Source of the DNA: Wenzhouxiangellaceae bacterium
GTDB lineage: Bacteria; Pseudomonadota; Gammaproteobacteria; Xanthomonadales; Wenzhouxiangellaceae
Assembly (NCBI GenBank): GCA_018334995.1
Contig: JAGXKW010000001.1
Span: forward strand, 58,690-122,689
Reading direction: 5' to 3'
DNA length: 64,000 bases
Shown here: positions 49,362 through 58,704 of the stretch, piece by piece
How positions within the stretch are numbered: the stretch's first letter is position 1
Layout of the letters: each line of letters opens with the position of its first letter
Made by a program: the position numbers and the translations under genes
Notes under the pieces: generated by a model
The model's input: the letters and a program-made list of their open reading frames with translations, nothing else
What the model was told of the DNA's origin: nothing
Database searches by the model: none

Positions 49362-49825
49362 TCGTCTTCCTCCTCGGTGTTGAACAGGTAACGCCCGATC
49401 AGCTGTTCCAGCACCACGGCAGAATTCGTCAGCAGAATGCGATCACCGTCGTTCAGCGCATCCGGTGCGCCGCCGGGCTCGAGGCCCACGTACTGGTCGC
49501 CGAGGATGCCGGAGGTCAGTACCGAAGCGGAAGTGTCGGACGGCAGGTCGTCGTACTCGGTGTCGATTTGCATGACGACCCGGGCCTCCAGCGTTTCCTG
49601 GTCCAGTTCGATGGAGTCGACCCGGCCGATGGTCACGCCGGCCATGGCGACCGGTGCGCGAATCTTCAGTCCGCCGATGTTGGTGAAATAGGCGTTGACC
49701 GCGTAGGTTTCCCGGCTCTTGATCCCACTGGTGTCGGTGGCCTGTACGGCGAGAAAGATCAGGGCCGCGATGCCGAGCAGCAGAAAAATGCCGGCGGCGA
49801 TTTCAACTTGATTGGATGATTTCAT
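49358..49825 (-). CDS. mlaD: MlaD, MCE-domain subunit
   Basis: A 155-residue inner-membrane protein with one helix (IAAGIFLLLGIAALIFLAV) and an MCE domain with YFTNIGGLKIRAPVAMAGVT and GILGDQYVGLEPG. It forms a hexameric lipid channel above MlaE. Its length fits the family. It lies 22 bases after mlaE. Confidence 0.96.
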   Translation of the reverse strand: MKSSNQVEIAAGIFLLLGIAALIFLAVQATDTSGIKSRETYAVNAYFTNIGGLKIRAPVAMAGVTIGRVDSIELDQETLEARVVMQIDTEYDDLPSDTSASVLTSGILGDQYVGLEPGGAPDALNDGDRILLTNSAVVLEQLIGRYLFNTEEEDE

Positions 49826-49847
49826 AACGGTATCTATTCCTGAAAAC

Positions 49848-50615
49848 TTACAACATCAGTGCCGAGAGCACGAAGTCCAGCAACAGCACCGAGATCGCCG
49901 TGGCGATCACGGTGCTCGTTGTGGCGCTCGCTACGCCTTCACTGGTGGGTTTCGCCGTCCAGCCGAAATACACCGCCAGCCAGCTTGCGATCACGCCGAA
50001 TGCGACCGCCTTGAGCATGCCGGTGCCGAAATCTTCCCATAGCCCGATGCTGTTCTGCATGTTGCCCCAGAAGGTGATCGGGTCGATGGCCATGATGCCG
50101 ATGCCGAAGACCACGCCACCGAGCAGCGCCATGAAGTTGAAGATCAGCGTCAGCACCGGCACTGCAATCATTCCGGCCAGCAGCCGGGGCTGGACGATGC
50201 GTTCGAGCGGATCGATCCCCATCAGGTCCAGCGCGTCGATCTGTTCGGTCGCGCGCATCAGCCCGATCTCGGCGGCCACCGCCGTGCCGGCGCGCCCGGC
50301 GAACAGGATCGAGGTCAGCACCGGCCCCAGTTCCTTGAAAAGCGACAGGCCAAGGACCGTGCTGACCGAGTCGCCGGCGCCGAAACGATTCAGCGTGTCG
50401 TAGGTCTGCAGCGTCATGACGAGTCCGACGAAAAAACCCGACATCATGATGATGATCAGAGACCGTACGCCGATGTAATAGATCTGGCGCATGGTTTCGC
50501 CGGCATGAAAGAACGAGCATTTCATGCCGCTCAGTGCCTGCAGCAGAAACATGCCGGCGTTGCCCAGCCGGCGGACCGCACCGATCACCCAGGGTTGCGA
50601 GGCTTCGCCGCTCAT
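49848..50615 (-). CDS. mlaE: MlaE, permease of the Mla lipid ABC transporter
   Basis: A 255-residue polytopic permease with an amphipathic N-terminus, ILFAGRAGTAVAAEIGLMRATEQIDAL and several helices. It moves phospholipid between the inner membrane and MlaD. It overlaps mlaF by 4 bases. Confidence 0.96.
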   Translation of the reverse strand: MSGEASQPWVIGAVRRLGNAGMFLLQALSGMKCSFFHAGETMRQIYYIGVRSLIIIMMSGFFVGLVMTLQTYDTLNRFGAGDSVSTVLGLSLFKELGPVLTSILFAGRAGTAVAAEIGLMRATEQIDALDLMGIDPLERIVQPRLLAGMIAVPVLTLIFNFMALLGGVVFGIGIMAIDPITFWGNMQNSIGLWEDFGTGMLKAVAFGVIASWLAVYFGWTAKPTSEGVASATTSTVIATAISVLLLDFVLSALML

Positions 50616-51445
50616 TCGGATTCTCCGATCAACTGGGTTTCGAGGTCGGGCGCCGGATAATGGAACGGCACCGGCCCGTCGGGCAGGCCGTCGAGAAACT
50701 GGCGGATGATTTCGTTGTCGTCCGAGCCCAGCTGGTCGGGAACGCCGCAGGCCACGACTTTGCCGTTGGCCATGATGCAGGCATAGTCGGCGAACTTGGA
50801 CACCTCGGCGACATCATGGGTGATGACGATGCTGGTAATGCCGACAACGCGGTTGATCTGTCGGATCAGCCGCCCGACCGCGGCCAGCGAGATCGGATCC
50901 AGCCCGGCGAACGGTTCGTCGTAGAGCATCAGGTCCGGGTCCAGCGCCAGCGCGCGCGCCGTGGCCACGCGTCGCACCATGCCGCCGGACAGCTGCTGCG
51001 GATACATTTGCGCCGCCCCGCGCAGGCCCACGGCCTGGAGTTTCAGCAGCACCAGCTTCTCGATCAGGCTGTCCGGCAGTTCGGTGTGTTCACGCAGCGG
51101 CAAGGCGACGTTGTCGAAACAGGTCATGTCGGTCAGAAGCGCGCCGTTTTGCAGCAGTACGCCGATGTGGCGACGCACGGCGTTGAGATCTCCGCGATCG
51201 AGTTCGCACACATCGATGTCGCCCACGAATACCCGGCCCCCATCCGGTTTGAGCTGCCCGGTAATCAGCTTGAGCGCGGTGGTCTTGCCCGAGCCGCTCG
51301 GGCCCATGATCGCGGTGACCTTGCCGGCCGGGACTTCCAGGTTGAAGCCGTCGAGCACCAGTTGGCCGCTGCGAACGATTCGCACATCCTCGAGACGAAT
51401 CGCCGGGAGGTCCGGTTTGATGATGCTGGAAGTGTCCAAGGTCAC
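50612..51445 (-). CDS. mlaF: MlaF, ATPase of the Mla lipid ABC transporter
   Basis: A 277-residue ABC ATPase. Walker A is MGPSGSGKTTALKL, the signature is LSGGMVRRVATARAL, Walker B is LMLYDEPFAGLDP, and the switch histidine is in VITHDVAE. It powers the MlaFEDB complex. The start is GTG 51445, without a strong ribosome binding site. It is first in mlaF-E-D-C-B-A. The 261 bases up to hslU hold no clear gene. Confidence 0.96.
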   Translation of the reverse strand: MTLDTSSIIKPDLPAIRLEDVRIVRSGQLVLDGFNLEVPAGKVTAIMGPSGSGKTTALKLITGQLKPDGGRVFVGDIDVCELDRGDLNAVRRHIGVLLQNGALLTDMTCFDNVALPLREHTELPDSLIEKLVLLKLQAVGLRGAAQMYPQQLSGGMVRRVATARALALDPDLMLYDEPFAGLDPISLAAVGRLIRQINRVVGITSIVITHDVAEVSKFADYACIMANGKVVACGVPDQLGSDDNEIIRQFLDGLPDGPVPFHYPAPDLETQLIGESE

Positions 51446-51706
51446 TGAAATCCCGATGTTTTTTTACACGCGCGTTCGACTTCGGATCGACGGGTCACGG
51501 TCGCAAACGCAATCCGGCTTTTTCGACGCCGGGCTCCAGACTCTCGACGCCGGATATAGTTTACGTCGGCAGCAGTCGATTCGCCGAACCGGGCGCGTTG
51601 AAAGCAGACCGCCGGCGGCTAGGCCCGCTTGCAGCGACATGGCAAAAGCAGACTACGGACGGCGCCAGGGCCGCGTCAGGATGCCGCTGCGGCCATTACA
51701 CCATCG

Positions 51707-53047
51707 TTACAGGATGTAGCGGCTGAGATCTTCGTCCTCGGCCAGGTCGCCCAGATGCTTGTCGACATATTCGGCATCGACCACCACCCGGCTGCCCGAC
51801 TGGTCGGGGGCCGCGTATGAAATCTCGTCGAGCAGTCGTTCCATCACGGTATGCAGCCGGCGAGCGCCGATATTCTCGGTCGACTCGTTGACCGAGTAGC
51901 TGATTTCGGCCAGGCGCCGAATTGCGTCGTCGGCAAACTCCAGGTCCACGCCTTCGGTGGCCATCAGCGCGCGGTACTGCTCGGTGAGCGAGGCGTCGGG
52001 CTCGGTCAGGATGCGCTCGAAGTCCCCGGTCGAAAGCGCGCGCAGCTCGACCCGTATCGGCAGCCGGCCCTGCAGCTCCGGTACCAGGTCGGAGGGCTTG
52101 GCCAGATGGAATGCGCCGGATGCGATGAACAGCATGTGGTCGGTATTGACCGTGCCGTACTTGGTGTTGACGGTCGATCCCTCGACCAGCGGCAGCAGGT
52201 CGCGCTGCACGCCTTCGCGCGAGACCTCGGCACCCGAGCCCTGCTCGGCCCGGCGGCAGACCTTGTCGATCTCGTCGATGAACACGATGCCGTTCTGTTG
52301 CGCGTTTTCCAGGCCCTGCTGCTTGACTTCCTCGTCGTTGATCAGCGCCGCGGCTTCCTGCTCGATCAGGATCGGCAGGGCGTCCCTGACCTTCATGCGG
52401 CGCTTCTTGCTGCGCTCACCGGCGACGTTGGAAAACATCTGCTGCAGCTGGCTGGTCATCTCCTCCATGCCGGGCGGGGCCATGATGTCGACGCCGACGT
52501 TCATCGAGATGTCCACCTCGACCTCGCTTTCATTGAGCTCGCCGGCCAGCAACTTGTCCATCAGTTTTCGCCGGGTGCCGGACTGTTCTTCGGAAGGCTG
52601 TTCCGGGCTGTTGGCAAAGCCGGTGGACTGGCGGCGCGGCAACAGCAGGTCGACGACCCGCTCGCAGGCCGCTTCCTCGGCGCGCGAACGCACCGACTGC
52701 ATGGCCGCGTCGCGCGCCATCTTGACCGAGATCTCGGCCAGGTCGCGGATGATGGATTCGACGTCCTTGCCGACGTAGCCGACTTCGGTGAACTTGGTCG
52801 CTTCGATCTTGATGAACGGCGCGCGCGCAAGCGCCGCCAGCCGGCGTGCGATTTCAGTCTTGCCGACGCCGGTGGGACCGATCATCAGGATGTTCTTGGG
52901 CGTGATTTCCGGCCGCAACTTCTCGTCGACCTGCATCCGGCGCCAGCGGTTGCGCAGGGCAATGGCCACGGCGCGCTTGGCCGCCGACTGGCCGATGATG
53001 TAGCGGTCCAGCTCCTGGACGATCTCGCGCGGGGTCATGTAGGACAT
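51707..53047 (-). CDS. hslU: HslU, ATPase subunit of the HslVU protease
   Basis: A 446-residue AAA+ unfoldase (E. coli 443). It opens [17 protein letters not shown] and has Walker [17 protein letters not shown], Walker [12 protein letters not shown], an inserted I domain (about 110-235) and a C-terminal tail that activates HslV. ATG 53047 is used, not the track start. The gap from the hslV stop is one base. Confidence 0.98.
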   Translation of the reverse strand: MSYMTPREIVQELDRYIIGQSAAKRAVAIALRNRWRRMQVDEKLRPEITPKNILMIGPTGVGKTEIARRLAALARAPFIKIEATKFTEVGYVGKDVESIIRDLAEISVKMARDAAMQSVRSRAEEAACERVVDLLLPRRQSTGFANSPEQPSEEQSGTRRKLMDKLLAGELNESEVEVDISMNVGVDIMAPPGMEEMTSQLQQMFSNVAGERSKKRRMKVRDALPILIEQEAAALINDEEVKQQGLENAQQNGIVFIDEIDKVCRRAEQGSGAEVSREGVQRDLLPLVEGSTVNTKYGTVNTDHMLFIASGAFHLAKPSDLVPELQGRLPIRVELRALSTGDFERILTEPDASLTEQYRALMATEGVDLEFADDAIRRLAEISYSVNESTENIGARRLHTVMERLLDEISYAAPDQSGSRVVVDAEYVDKHLGDLAEDEDLSRYIL

Positions 53048-53048
53048 A

Positions 53049-53591
53049 TCAGGAAATCTCCAGCGATTCGATGATGTGCTGGCCATTGGTGTAGATGCAG
53101 ATCTCGCCGGCAATGGTCAGCGCCTGACGGCAGATGGTTTCGGCGTCGGCTTCGGTGTTGCGCATCAGACCCATCGCCGCGGCCTGGGCGTACGGACCGC
53201 CCGATCCGATCGCGATCAGGCCCTGTTCGGGCTCGATGACATCTCCGTTGCCGGAAATGATCAGCGAGGCCTCCGGGTTGGCCACGGCCAGCAGCGCTTC
53301 GAGCCGGCGCAGCATCCGGTCGGTGCGCCAGTCCTTGGCCAGTTCCACGGCCGCACGTGTCAAATGTCCGGAATGCTGCTCCAGCTTGGCCTCGAACCGT
53401 TCGAACAGCGTGAATGCATCGGCCGTGGCGCCGGCGAAGCCCGCGATGACCTGATTCTTGTAGAGCTTGCGCACCTTGCGCGCGTTGGACTTCATGATGG
53501 TGTTGCCGAGCGTGACCTGGCCGTCGCCGCCGATGACGACCTGGTTATCCCTGCGCACCGAGACGATGGTGGTGCCGTGAAATTGTTCCAT
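53049..53591 (-). CDS. hslV: HslV, peptidase subunit of the HslVU protease
   Basis: This 180-residue peptidase begins [15 protein letters not shown]. The catalytic N-terminal threonine would be T7, so the leader MEQFHG must be removed, as in homologues from other proteobacteria. Other motifs are [13 protein letters not shown] and [16 protein letters not shown]. It is first in hslVU and diverges from ahpC over 283 bases. No sigma-32 consensus was recognised there. Confidence 0.97.
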   Translation of the reverse strand: MEQFHGTTIVSVRRDNQVVIGGDGQVTLGNTIMKSNARKVRKLYKNQVIAGFAGATADAFTLFERFEAKLEQHSGHLTRAAVELAKDWRTDRMLRRLEALLAVANPEASLIISGNGDVIEPEQGLIAIGSGGPYAQAAAMGLMRNTEADAETICRQALTIAGEICIYTNGQHIIESLEIS

Positions 53592-53874
53592 TGAAAATCC
53601 GATGACATGCCTGAATCTAGGCAGATGGGGCCGGACGCGCCCCCGGTCAACCAATGCCGGCGGATTCTTTCGGTTCCGACCCGGACAAAACCGCACGGTA
53701 AGACCGTATGGCAGACCCGCCCGGGCAAGGTATTTCGATTCACTATTGACGTCATAAAAACAATCAATTTGATATATGAGCGCCGCGGACCTATTCTGTA
53801 GGCCGTCGGCACGAAATGCTGCCGCTCGAGTTCGATTTTGCGAGCAATACACACAATCACAGGAGATCATCGAA

Positions 53875-54414
53875 ATGTTGACGATTGGCGACAAGTTTCC
53901 GAATTTCAATCTGAAGGCCACCGTGGATACCGACATCAACTCGGCATTCACCGATATCGACACCAACACCTACAGCGGCAAGTGGTTGCTGGTGTTTTTC
54001 TATCCGAAGGACTTCACCTTCGTCTGCCCGACCGAAATCAAGGCGTTCAGCGACCTCAAGGATGAGTTTGCCGATCGCGATTGCGAAGTCCTGGCAGCCA
54101 GCACCGATACCGAATTCGTGCATATGGCCTGGCGCCAGCATCACGAAGACCTGAAGGACCTGCAGATTCCGATGCTCGCCGACGTCAAGCGCGAACTGTC
54201 GGGTGCGCTGGGCATCCTGCATGCCGAAGAAGGCGTCGCGACCCGCGCCACCTTCCTGGTCGACCCGCAGGGCATTATTCGCCACGTATCGGTGACCGAC
54301 ATGAACGTCGGCCGCAACCCGAAGGAAGTCCTGCGCATCCTCGACGCGTTGCAGACCGACGAACTTTGCCCGTGCAACTGGTCGCCGGGCGAGGACACGC
54401 TGCAGGCGGCCTGA
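53875..54414 (+). CDS. ahpC: AhpC, 2-Cys peroxiredoxin
   Basis: A 179-residue AhpC/Prx1-type peroxidase with peroxidatic C51 in [12 protein letters not shown]. Resolving cysteines are near the C-terminus in [12 protein letters not shown]. The CPCNW form resembles AhpC proteins that work with AhpD rather than AhpF. ATG 53875 with AGGAG is the clear start. The upstream gap has TTGACG at 53746 and an AT-rich patch but no well-spaced -10 box; no OxyR site was recognised with confidence. Confidence 0.96.
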   Translation: MLTIGDKFPNFNLKATVDTDINSAFTDIDTNTYSGKWLLVFFYPKDFTFVCPTEIKAFSDLKDEFADRDCEVLAASTDTEFVHMAWRQHHEDLKDLQIPMLADVKRELSGALGILHAEEGVATRATFLVDPQGIIRHVSVTDMNVGRNPKEVLRILDALQTDELCPCNWSPGEDTLQAA

Positions 54415-54485
54415 GGACGAGGCGCAGATCCGCACGTCGCGGGTCGGGCACTCCGACTCCGTGATTGACGGCCGACCCTCGAAAT

Positions 54486-54518
54486 GCCGGCGCACGGTTC
54501 TTCCGGCGCCGGCTTTTT
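54486..54518 (+). terminator. Intrinsic terminator between ahpC and ahpD
   Basis: The perfect stem GCCGGCGC/GCGCCGGC with a 12-base loop is followed directly by TTTTT. It lies 71 bases past the ahpC stop and about 140 bases before ahpD, so ahpD depends on read-through or its own promoter. Confidence 0.75.
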
Positions 54519-54655
54519 GATCGCCTACTGCCGGCGAATCGGAACCGCCGATTCGAGGCTTCAACCGGCTCGGCAGCGTCAAGTTCCTGCAACCCGCGCA
54601 AGCGCAAGGCGCGCATCCGCGAAGCCAGAAGTTTCCGAAACCCAAGGAGTTCGAA

Positions 54656-55210
54656 ATGAACATCAACGATCTCAAGCAGCAGTTGCCCGATTACGCCAAG
54701 GATCTCAAGATCAACTTCGGCAACGTGCTCGATACCGAACAGCACGAACACCTCAACGCCGCGCAGGTCTGGGGCACCGCGCTGGCCACTGCGATCGCCA
54801 GCCGCAACAAGGCGCTGATCGAGGTCATCGAGTCGCAGGCACGCGAAAACCTGGACGCCGATTACTTCAAGGCGGCCAAGGCGGCCGCGGCCATGATGGG
54901 CATGAACAATATCTATTACCGGTTCCTGCACCTTTCGAGCAACGACGAATACGCCAGTCTGCCGGCGCGCCTGCGCATGACCATCGTCGGCAGCCCCGGT
55001 ATCGAAAAGGCCGATTTCGAACTGTTCAGCCTGGCCGTCTCGGCCATCAACGGCTGCGGCATGTGCATCGACAGCCATGAAAAGATCCTGATCAAGGCCG
55101 GTTTCAGCGCCAAGTCCATCCAGGATGCGGTGCGCATCGCCTCGGTCATGCACGCCGTGGCCGTGGTCCTCGAAACCGATCCGGACGTCGACGTTCAGGC
55201 GGCCGCCTGA
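54656..55210 (+). CDS. ahpD: AhpD, alkylhydroperoxidase/AhpC-reducing protein
   Basis: A 184-residue helical protein with the redox motif NGCGMCIDSHEK, giving C134, C137 and H141. In mycobacteria AhpD carries electrons from lipoylated SucB (DlaT) and Lpd to AhpC. Its length is close to the mycobacterial protein. AAGGAG precedes ATG 54656. A terminator separates it from ahpC, and another follows it. Confidence 0.95.
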   Translation: MNINDLKQQLPDYAKDLKINFGNVLDTEQHEHLNAAQVWGTALATAIASRNKALIEVIESQARENLDADYFKAAKAAAAMMGMNNIYYRFLHLSSNDEYASLPARLRMTIVGSPGIEKADFELFSLAVSAINGCGMCIDSHEKILIKAGFSAKSIQDAVRIASVMHAVAVVLETDPDVDVQAAA

Positions 55211-55237
55211 CGGTCCCGCCCGCTCGAGCATGATCGG

Positions 55238-55271
55238 CGCCGGCGCACGGATCATCCGTCGCCGGCGTTTT
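55238..55271 (+). terminator. Intrinsic terminator after ahpD
   Basis: A stem made of CGCCGGCG/CGCCGGCG plus ACGGAT/ATCCGT, with a single-base bulge and a very short loop, is followed by TTTTC. It starts 28 bases after the ahpD stop. Confidence 0.6.
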
Positions 55272-55377
55272 CATTTCCGGTCGTCGAATCGGGTCTGCGC
55301 ACGCCGCGGCTTTCTGACGTTCCGGTCGGGGATGTAGACTGTTCTGAGAGCGCAACGAAAAGGGGCGTAGGCGGTCC

Positions 55378-57270
55378 ATGGAAGTCGAACAGATCGAGAT
55401 CAGGAATCACCTCCAGCAACACCCGCCGTTCAGCGTGTTGTCCGAGGACCGGGTCGAACAGATTGCACGGCAGGTCGAGATTGCCTATTTCCGGGCCGGC
55501 ACACAAATCGTCGAAGACGGCCAGGCGCTCCACGACCTGCACTACGTGCGCAGCGGCTCGGTCGAGATCTACCGTCGCAGCGGAGAAATCCATAACCGGC
55601 TGGGCGAGGGCGAAATCTTCGGCCAGCTCACGCTGATGACCGGAAAATCGGCGCGTTATTCGGTTCGCGCCCTCGAAGACACCCTCGTTTATTTCATCCC
55701 CGAAGCGTTGTTTCGCGAGTTGCTCGAGGAAGAAGAGGCGTTCGCAGACTTCGTCGAGGTCGAGAACCGGACGCGCCTGCGCCAGGCCGCCTCGGTGCGA
55801 GCCGAGGCCAGCGAATTCGCGACCGTGCGGGTCGGGCGGCTGGTGCGCTCGGCGCCGGTGATGGTGACCGAATCGACCCGTATTCGCGATGCGGCCGCCA
55901 CGATCAGTGAACACGGGGTATCGTCGCTGGTCATCGTCGCCGACCCGGCCGAAAAGGCGACGGGCGACGCGCCGATGGCCGATCTCCAGGGCTCGCCGAT
56001 GATCGGGATCGTGACCCACGAAGACCTGGTGACGCGGGTGCTGGCATGCGGCCTCGATCACGACCGCCCGGTGGGCGAAATCATGACGCCCGACCCGGTT
56101 TCGGTCGATGCCGGGAATTTTCTGTTCGAGGCACTCAACCTGATGCTTCGCCACAACATTCACTACCTGCCCGTGATGTCGCGCGGCGAGCTGATCGGCG
56201 TCATCGACCTGGCCGACGTGGTCGGGCTGGAAACGCAGAACAGCCTGTTCGTGGTGCGCAACATCTTCATCAGGGACAGCGTCGAGGAGCTCAAGGAACT
56301 GGTGCCGGACATGTCGGCCAGTTTCGTGCGCATGGTCAACGAAGATGCCAACTCGCACATGATCGGCAGCGCGATGTCTTCCATCGGCAGAAGCTTCAAG
56401 CAGCGCCTGCTGGAACTGGGCGAGGAGCGATTCGGCGCGCCGCCGGTTCCGTACTGCTTTCTTGCGCTGGGCTCCATGGCGCGCGACGAGCAGATCATGC
56501 ACAGCGACCAGGACAACGCCATGGTCCTGCACGACGATTACGACCCGAAGCGGGACGGAGAATATTTCAAGAGCCTCGCCAATTTCGTCTGCGAAGGACT
56601 GGCTGAAGTCGGGTACCGCTATTGCAAGGGCGGCTTCATGGCCAGCAATGAGCGCTGGCGCCAGCCGCTTGCGGCCTGGAAGAAGGATTTCTCGCGCTGG
56701 ATCCAGAAGCCGAAGCCGGAAGCGCTGCTGCATGGTGCGGTGTTCTTCGACCTGGATGGTGTATACGGCGACACGCGCATGGCCGACGAGCTCAATGCCT
56801 TTTCGGCCGAGCAGGCCAGCCAGGCGCCGCGCTTCCTGGGCTGCATGGCGCGCAACGCGCAGAACCGCACCCCGCCGTTGGGTTTCTTCAAGGATTTCGT
56901 GCTGGAAAAGAGCGGGCGCTACGCGAAAACCCTCAATCTGAAGCGGCGCGGCACCGCCCCGATGGTCGACGTGATCCGTGTCCATGCCCTGGCCAGCGCC
57001 TCGCAATCGCAGAATTCCTTCCGACGCCTGGACGACATCGTCGCCGCCGGTTTTCTGACCAGCGGCATGGCGGCCGACCTGCGCGACGCGATGGAGTTCA
57101 TTTCGATCATCCGCACGCGTCACCAGGCATTTGCCATCGAAGCCGGACGCACGCCCAACAACAATATCGATCCCGAAACCCTGCCCAACCTGGAGCGGCG
57201 CAGCCTCAAGGACGCCTTCACGGTGCTGAGCAACGCGCAGAAATTCATCAAGTTCCGCTACCGCGCCTGA
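55378..57270 (+). CDS. cNMP-binding/CBS/DUF294 nucleotidyltransferase-like protein
   Basis: A 630-residue cytosolic protein. A cyclic-nucleotide-binding domain (about 15-125, GEGEIFGQLTLMTGKSARYSV) comes first. A CBS pair (about 158-285, FVEIMTPDP-type wording in VGEIMTPDPVSVDAG) follows. A GlnD-like nucleotidyltransferase domain has GSMARDEQIMHSDQDNAMV, and a DUF294 C-terminal domain ends the protein. The family is often found with a DnaQ-like exonuclease and an acetate-type symporter. Here only the exonuclease follows, 11 bases on. The acidic pair DQD suggests an active or ligand-binding site. Confidence 0.9.
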   Translation: MEVEQIEIRNHLQQHPPFSVLSEDRVEQIARQVEIAYFRAGTQIVEDGQALHDLHYVRSGSVEIYRRSGEIHNRLGEGEIFGQLTLMTGKSARYSVRALEDTLVYFIPEALFRELLEEEEAFADFVEVENRTRLRQAASVRAEASEFATVRVGRLVRSAPVMVTESTRIRDAAATISEHGVSSLVIVADPAEKATGDAPMADLQGSPMIGIVTHEDLVTRVLACGLDHDRPVGEIMTPDPVSVDAGNFLFEALNLMLRHNIHYLPVMSRGELIGVIDLADVVGLETQNSLFVVRNIFIRDSVEELKELVPDMSASFVRMVNEDANSHMIGSAMSSIGRSFKQRLLELGEERFGAPPVPYCFLALGSMARDEQIMHSDQDNAMVLHDDYDPKRDGEYFKSLANFVCEGLAEVGYRYCKGGFMASNERWRQPLAAWKKDFSRWIQKPKPEALLHGAVFFDLDGVYGDTRMADELNAFSAEQASQAPRFLGCMARNAQNRTPPLGFFKDFVLEKSGRYAKTLNLKRRGTAPMVDVIRVHALASASQSQNSFRRLDDIVAAGFLTSGMAADLRDAMEFISIIRTRHQAFAIEAGRTPNNNIDPETLPNLERRSLKDAFTVLSNAQKFIKFRYRA

Positions 57271-57281
57271 GTCGGTGCCGC

Positions 57282-58025
57282 ATGCCTTCACCGATACGCA
57301 GTTCTTCAAGCAGCAAAGCTGTCCCGGATTGGCCGGCCCTCTTCGGCCAGCTCGAGGCGGTGGCCAGGACGCCGTTGTTGCGGCAGTTCTACGCCAGGGG
57401 GGCGGTTGCGGGAGACACGCCGCTGTCGCAAGTCCGCTTCGTCGCGCTTGACCTGGAGACCACCGGGATGAATCCGGACCGGAACGGCATCGTGAGCATC
57501 GGCCTGGTGCCGTTCACGCTGAATCGGATCCAGTGCGCCGGATCGCGTTACTGGCTGCTCAAACCGCGGCGGGCGCTGTCGGCGGCTTCCATCGCCATCC
57601 ACGGGATCACGCACGAAGCCCTGCAGCGCGCGCCGGACCTGAGTGAAATTCTCGGCGACCTGCTCGACGCCCTGGCCGGCCGCGTCGCGGTCGTCCACTA
57701 CCGCGGCGTGGAACGGCCGTTTCTTCGGCGCGCCGTGCGCGAGCGCCTGGGCGATCGGCTCGAGTTTCCCGTCGTCGATACCATGGAGATCGAAGCGCGC
57801 ATTCATCGCGGCTGGAAGAATACGCCGCTGGTGCGTTTTCTGGCCGGACTGGTGGGCCGGCAGCCGAAGTCGATCCGCCTGGCCCAGAGCCGCGATCGGT
57901 ATCACCTGCCGCTGTACGGAGCACACCACGCGCTCACCGATGCGCTGGCCAGCGCGGAACTGTTCCAGGCCCAGGTCGCCTGGCGCTTCAGCGGCGACAC
58001 CCCGATCAGCGAAATCTGGCATTGA
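57282..58025 (+). CDS. DnaQ-like 3'-5' exonuclease paired with the DUF294 protein
   Basis: This 247-residue protein has exonuclease motif I, FVALDLETTGMNP. Motif III reads GAHHALTDALASAELF with His and Asp. Motif II normally supplies an Asp, but here it reads VVHYRGVERPFL with Glu, a variant seen in this subgroup as I recall it. It lies 11 bases after the DUF294 gene and is surely in the same operon. The nucleic acid substrate is unknown. Confidence 0.87.
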   Translation: MPSPIRSSSSSKAVPDWPALFGQLEAVARTPLLRQFYARGAVAGDTPLSQVRFVALDLETTGMNPDRNGIVSIGLVPFTLNRIQCAGSRYWLLKPRRALSAASIAIHGITHEALQRAPDLSEILGDLLDALAGRVAVVHYRGVERPFLRRAVRERLGDRLEFPVVDTMEIEARIHRGWKNTPLVRFLAGLVGRQPKSIRLAQSRDRYHLPLYGAHHALTDALASAELFQAQVAWRFSGDTPISEIWH

Positions 58026-58144
58026 GCTCGCAGGTGATCGATGGCCGGGCAATCCGGGATCGGGCAATCTGACCCGGATCAAATTTTCTGCGACTGCCGG
58101 CCTCTATACTTGATCGCGCGGAAAATTCGGGAAGGAGGATTCCC

Positions 58145-58690
58145 GTGCACAAGACGCTTTTGCTCTATCACAGCGGCTACGGGCACACGCGCAAGATCGT
58201 CGAGCGCATTCGCGCGCGGCTGGTCGAAAAGGGCGTGGACGCGCATGCCGCGCCGCTGGATGACGAGAACCTCGAGCCGGCCGAGTACGACCGGATCGTC
58301 CTCGGCGCCAGCATCCGCAATGGCAAGCACAAGCAGCCGGTACACGCCTTCATCGAGCGTCATCGGCAGCTGCTGGAACAGCGCCCCAGCGGCTTCTTCT
58401 CGGTCAACCTCGTGGCGCGCAAGCCGGGCAAGAATACGCCCGAAACCAATCCCTACGTAAAGGCTTTCATCGAGAAATGCCCGTGGAAGCCCGATCTGGT
58501 CGGCGTATTCGCCGGCAATCTCGATTATCAGCGCTACAGCTTCATGGACCGCAACATCATCCGCTTCATCATGTGGCTGACCAGGGGCCCGACCGACCCG
58601 CAGACCAACCGGGAATTCACCGACTGGGACGAAGTGGACCGCTTCGCCGATGCAATCGCCGGGCTGGGCGAACGCTCCAGGGCCGCATAG
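58145..58690 (+). CDS. hemG: Protoporphyrinogen oxidase HemG (flavodoxin type)
   Basis: A 181-residue flavodoxin-fold protein, the same length as E. coli HemG. The FMN phosphate loop is YHSGYGHTRKI. The long inserted loop and C-terminal FIMWLTRGPTDPQT are typical of menaquinone- or ubiquinone-dependent HemG. It oxidises protoporphyrinogen IX late in haem synthesis. The start is GTG 58145 behind a strong GGAGG. A b-type cytochrome gene follows 14 bases later. Confidence 0.93.
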   Translation: MHKTLLLYHSGYGHTRKIVERIRARLVEKGVDAHAAPLDDENLEPAEYDRIVLGASIRNGKHKQPVHAFIERHRQLLEQRPSGFFSVNLVARKPGKNTPETNPYVKAFIEKCPWKPDLVGVFAGNLDYQRYSFMDRNIIRFIMWLTRGPTDPQTNREFTDWDEVDRFADAIAGLGERSRAA

Positions 58691-58704
58691 CGGGCCACTA
58701 GCCG

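Noticed and set aside
51639-51719. 26-codon ORF starting MAKADYGRRQGR, reminiscent of the FtsN N-terminus, in the gap before mlaF
   Set aside because: It ends after 26 codons, has no ribosome binding site, and overlaps the hslU end on the other strand. FtsN-like genes often neighbour hslVU, so a remnant is conceivable, but chance is more likely.
53592-53874. Sigma-32 or OxyR sites between hslV and ahpC
   Set aside because: TTGACG at 53746 has no -10 box at a proper distance (the closest candidate is 21 bases away), and no full OxyR pattern or heat-shock consensus could be found by eye.
55252-57309. 685-residue minus-strand ORF
   Set aside because: Antisense of the cNMP/CBS/DUF294 gene.
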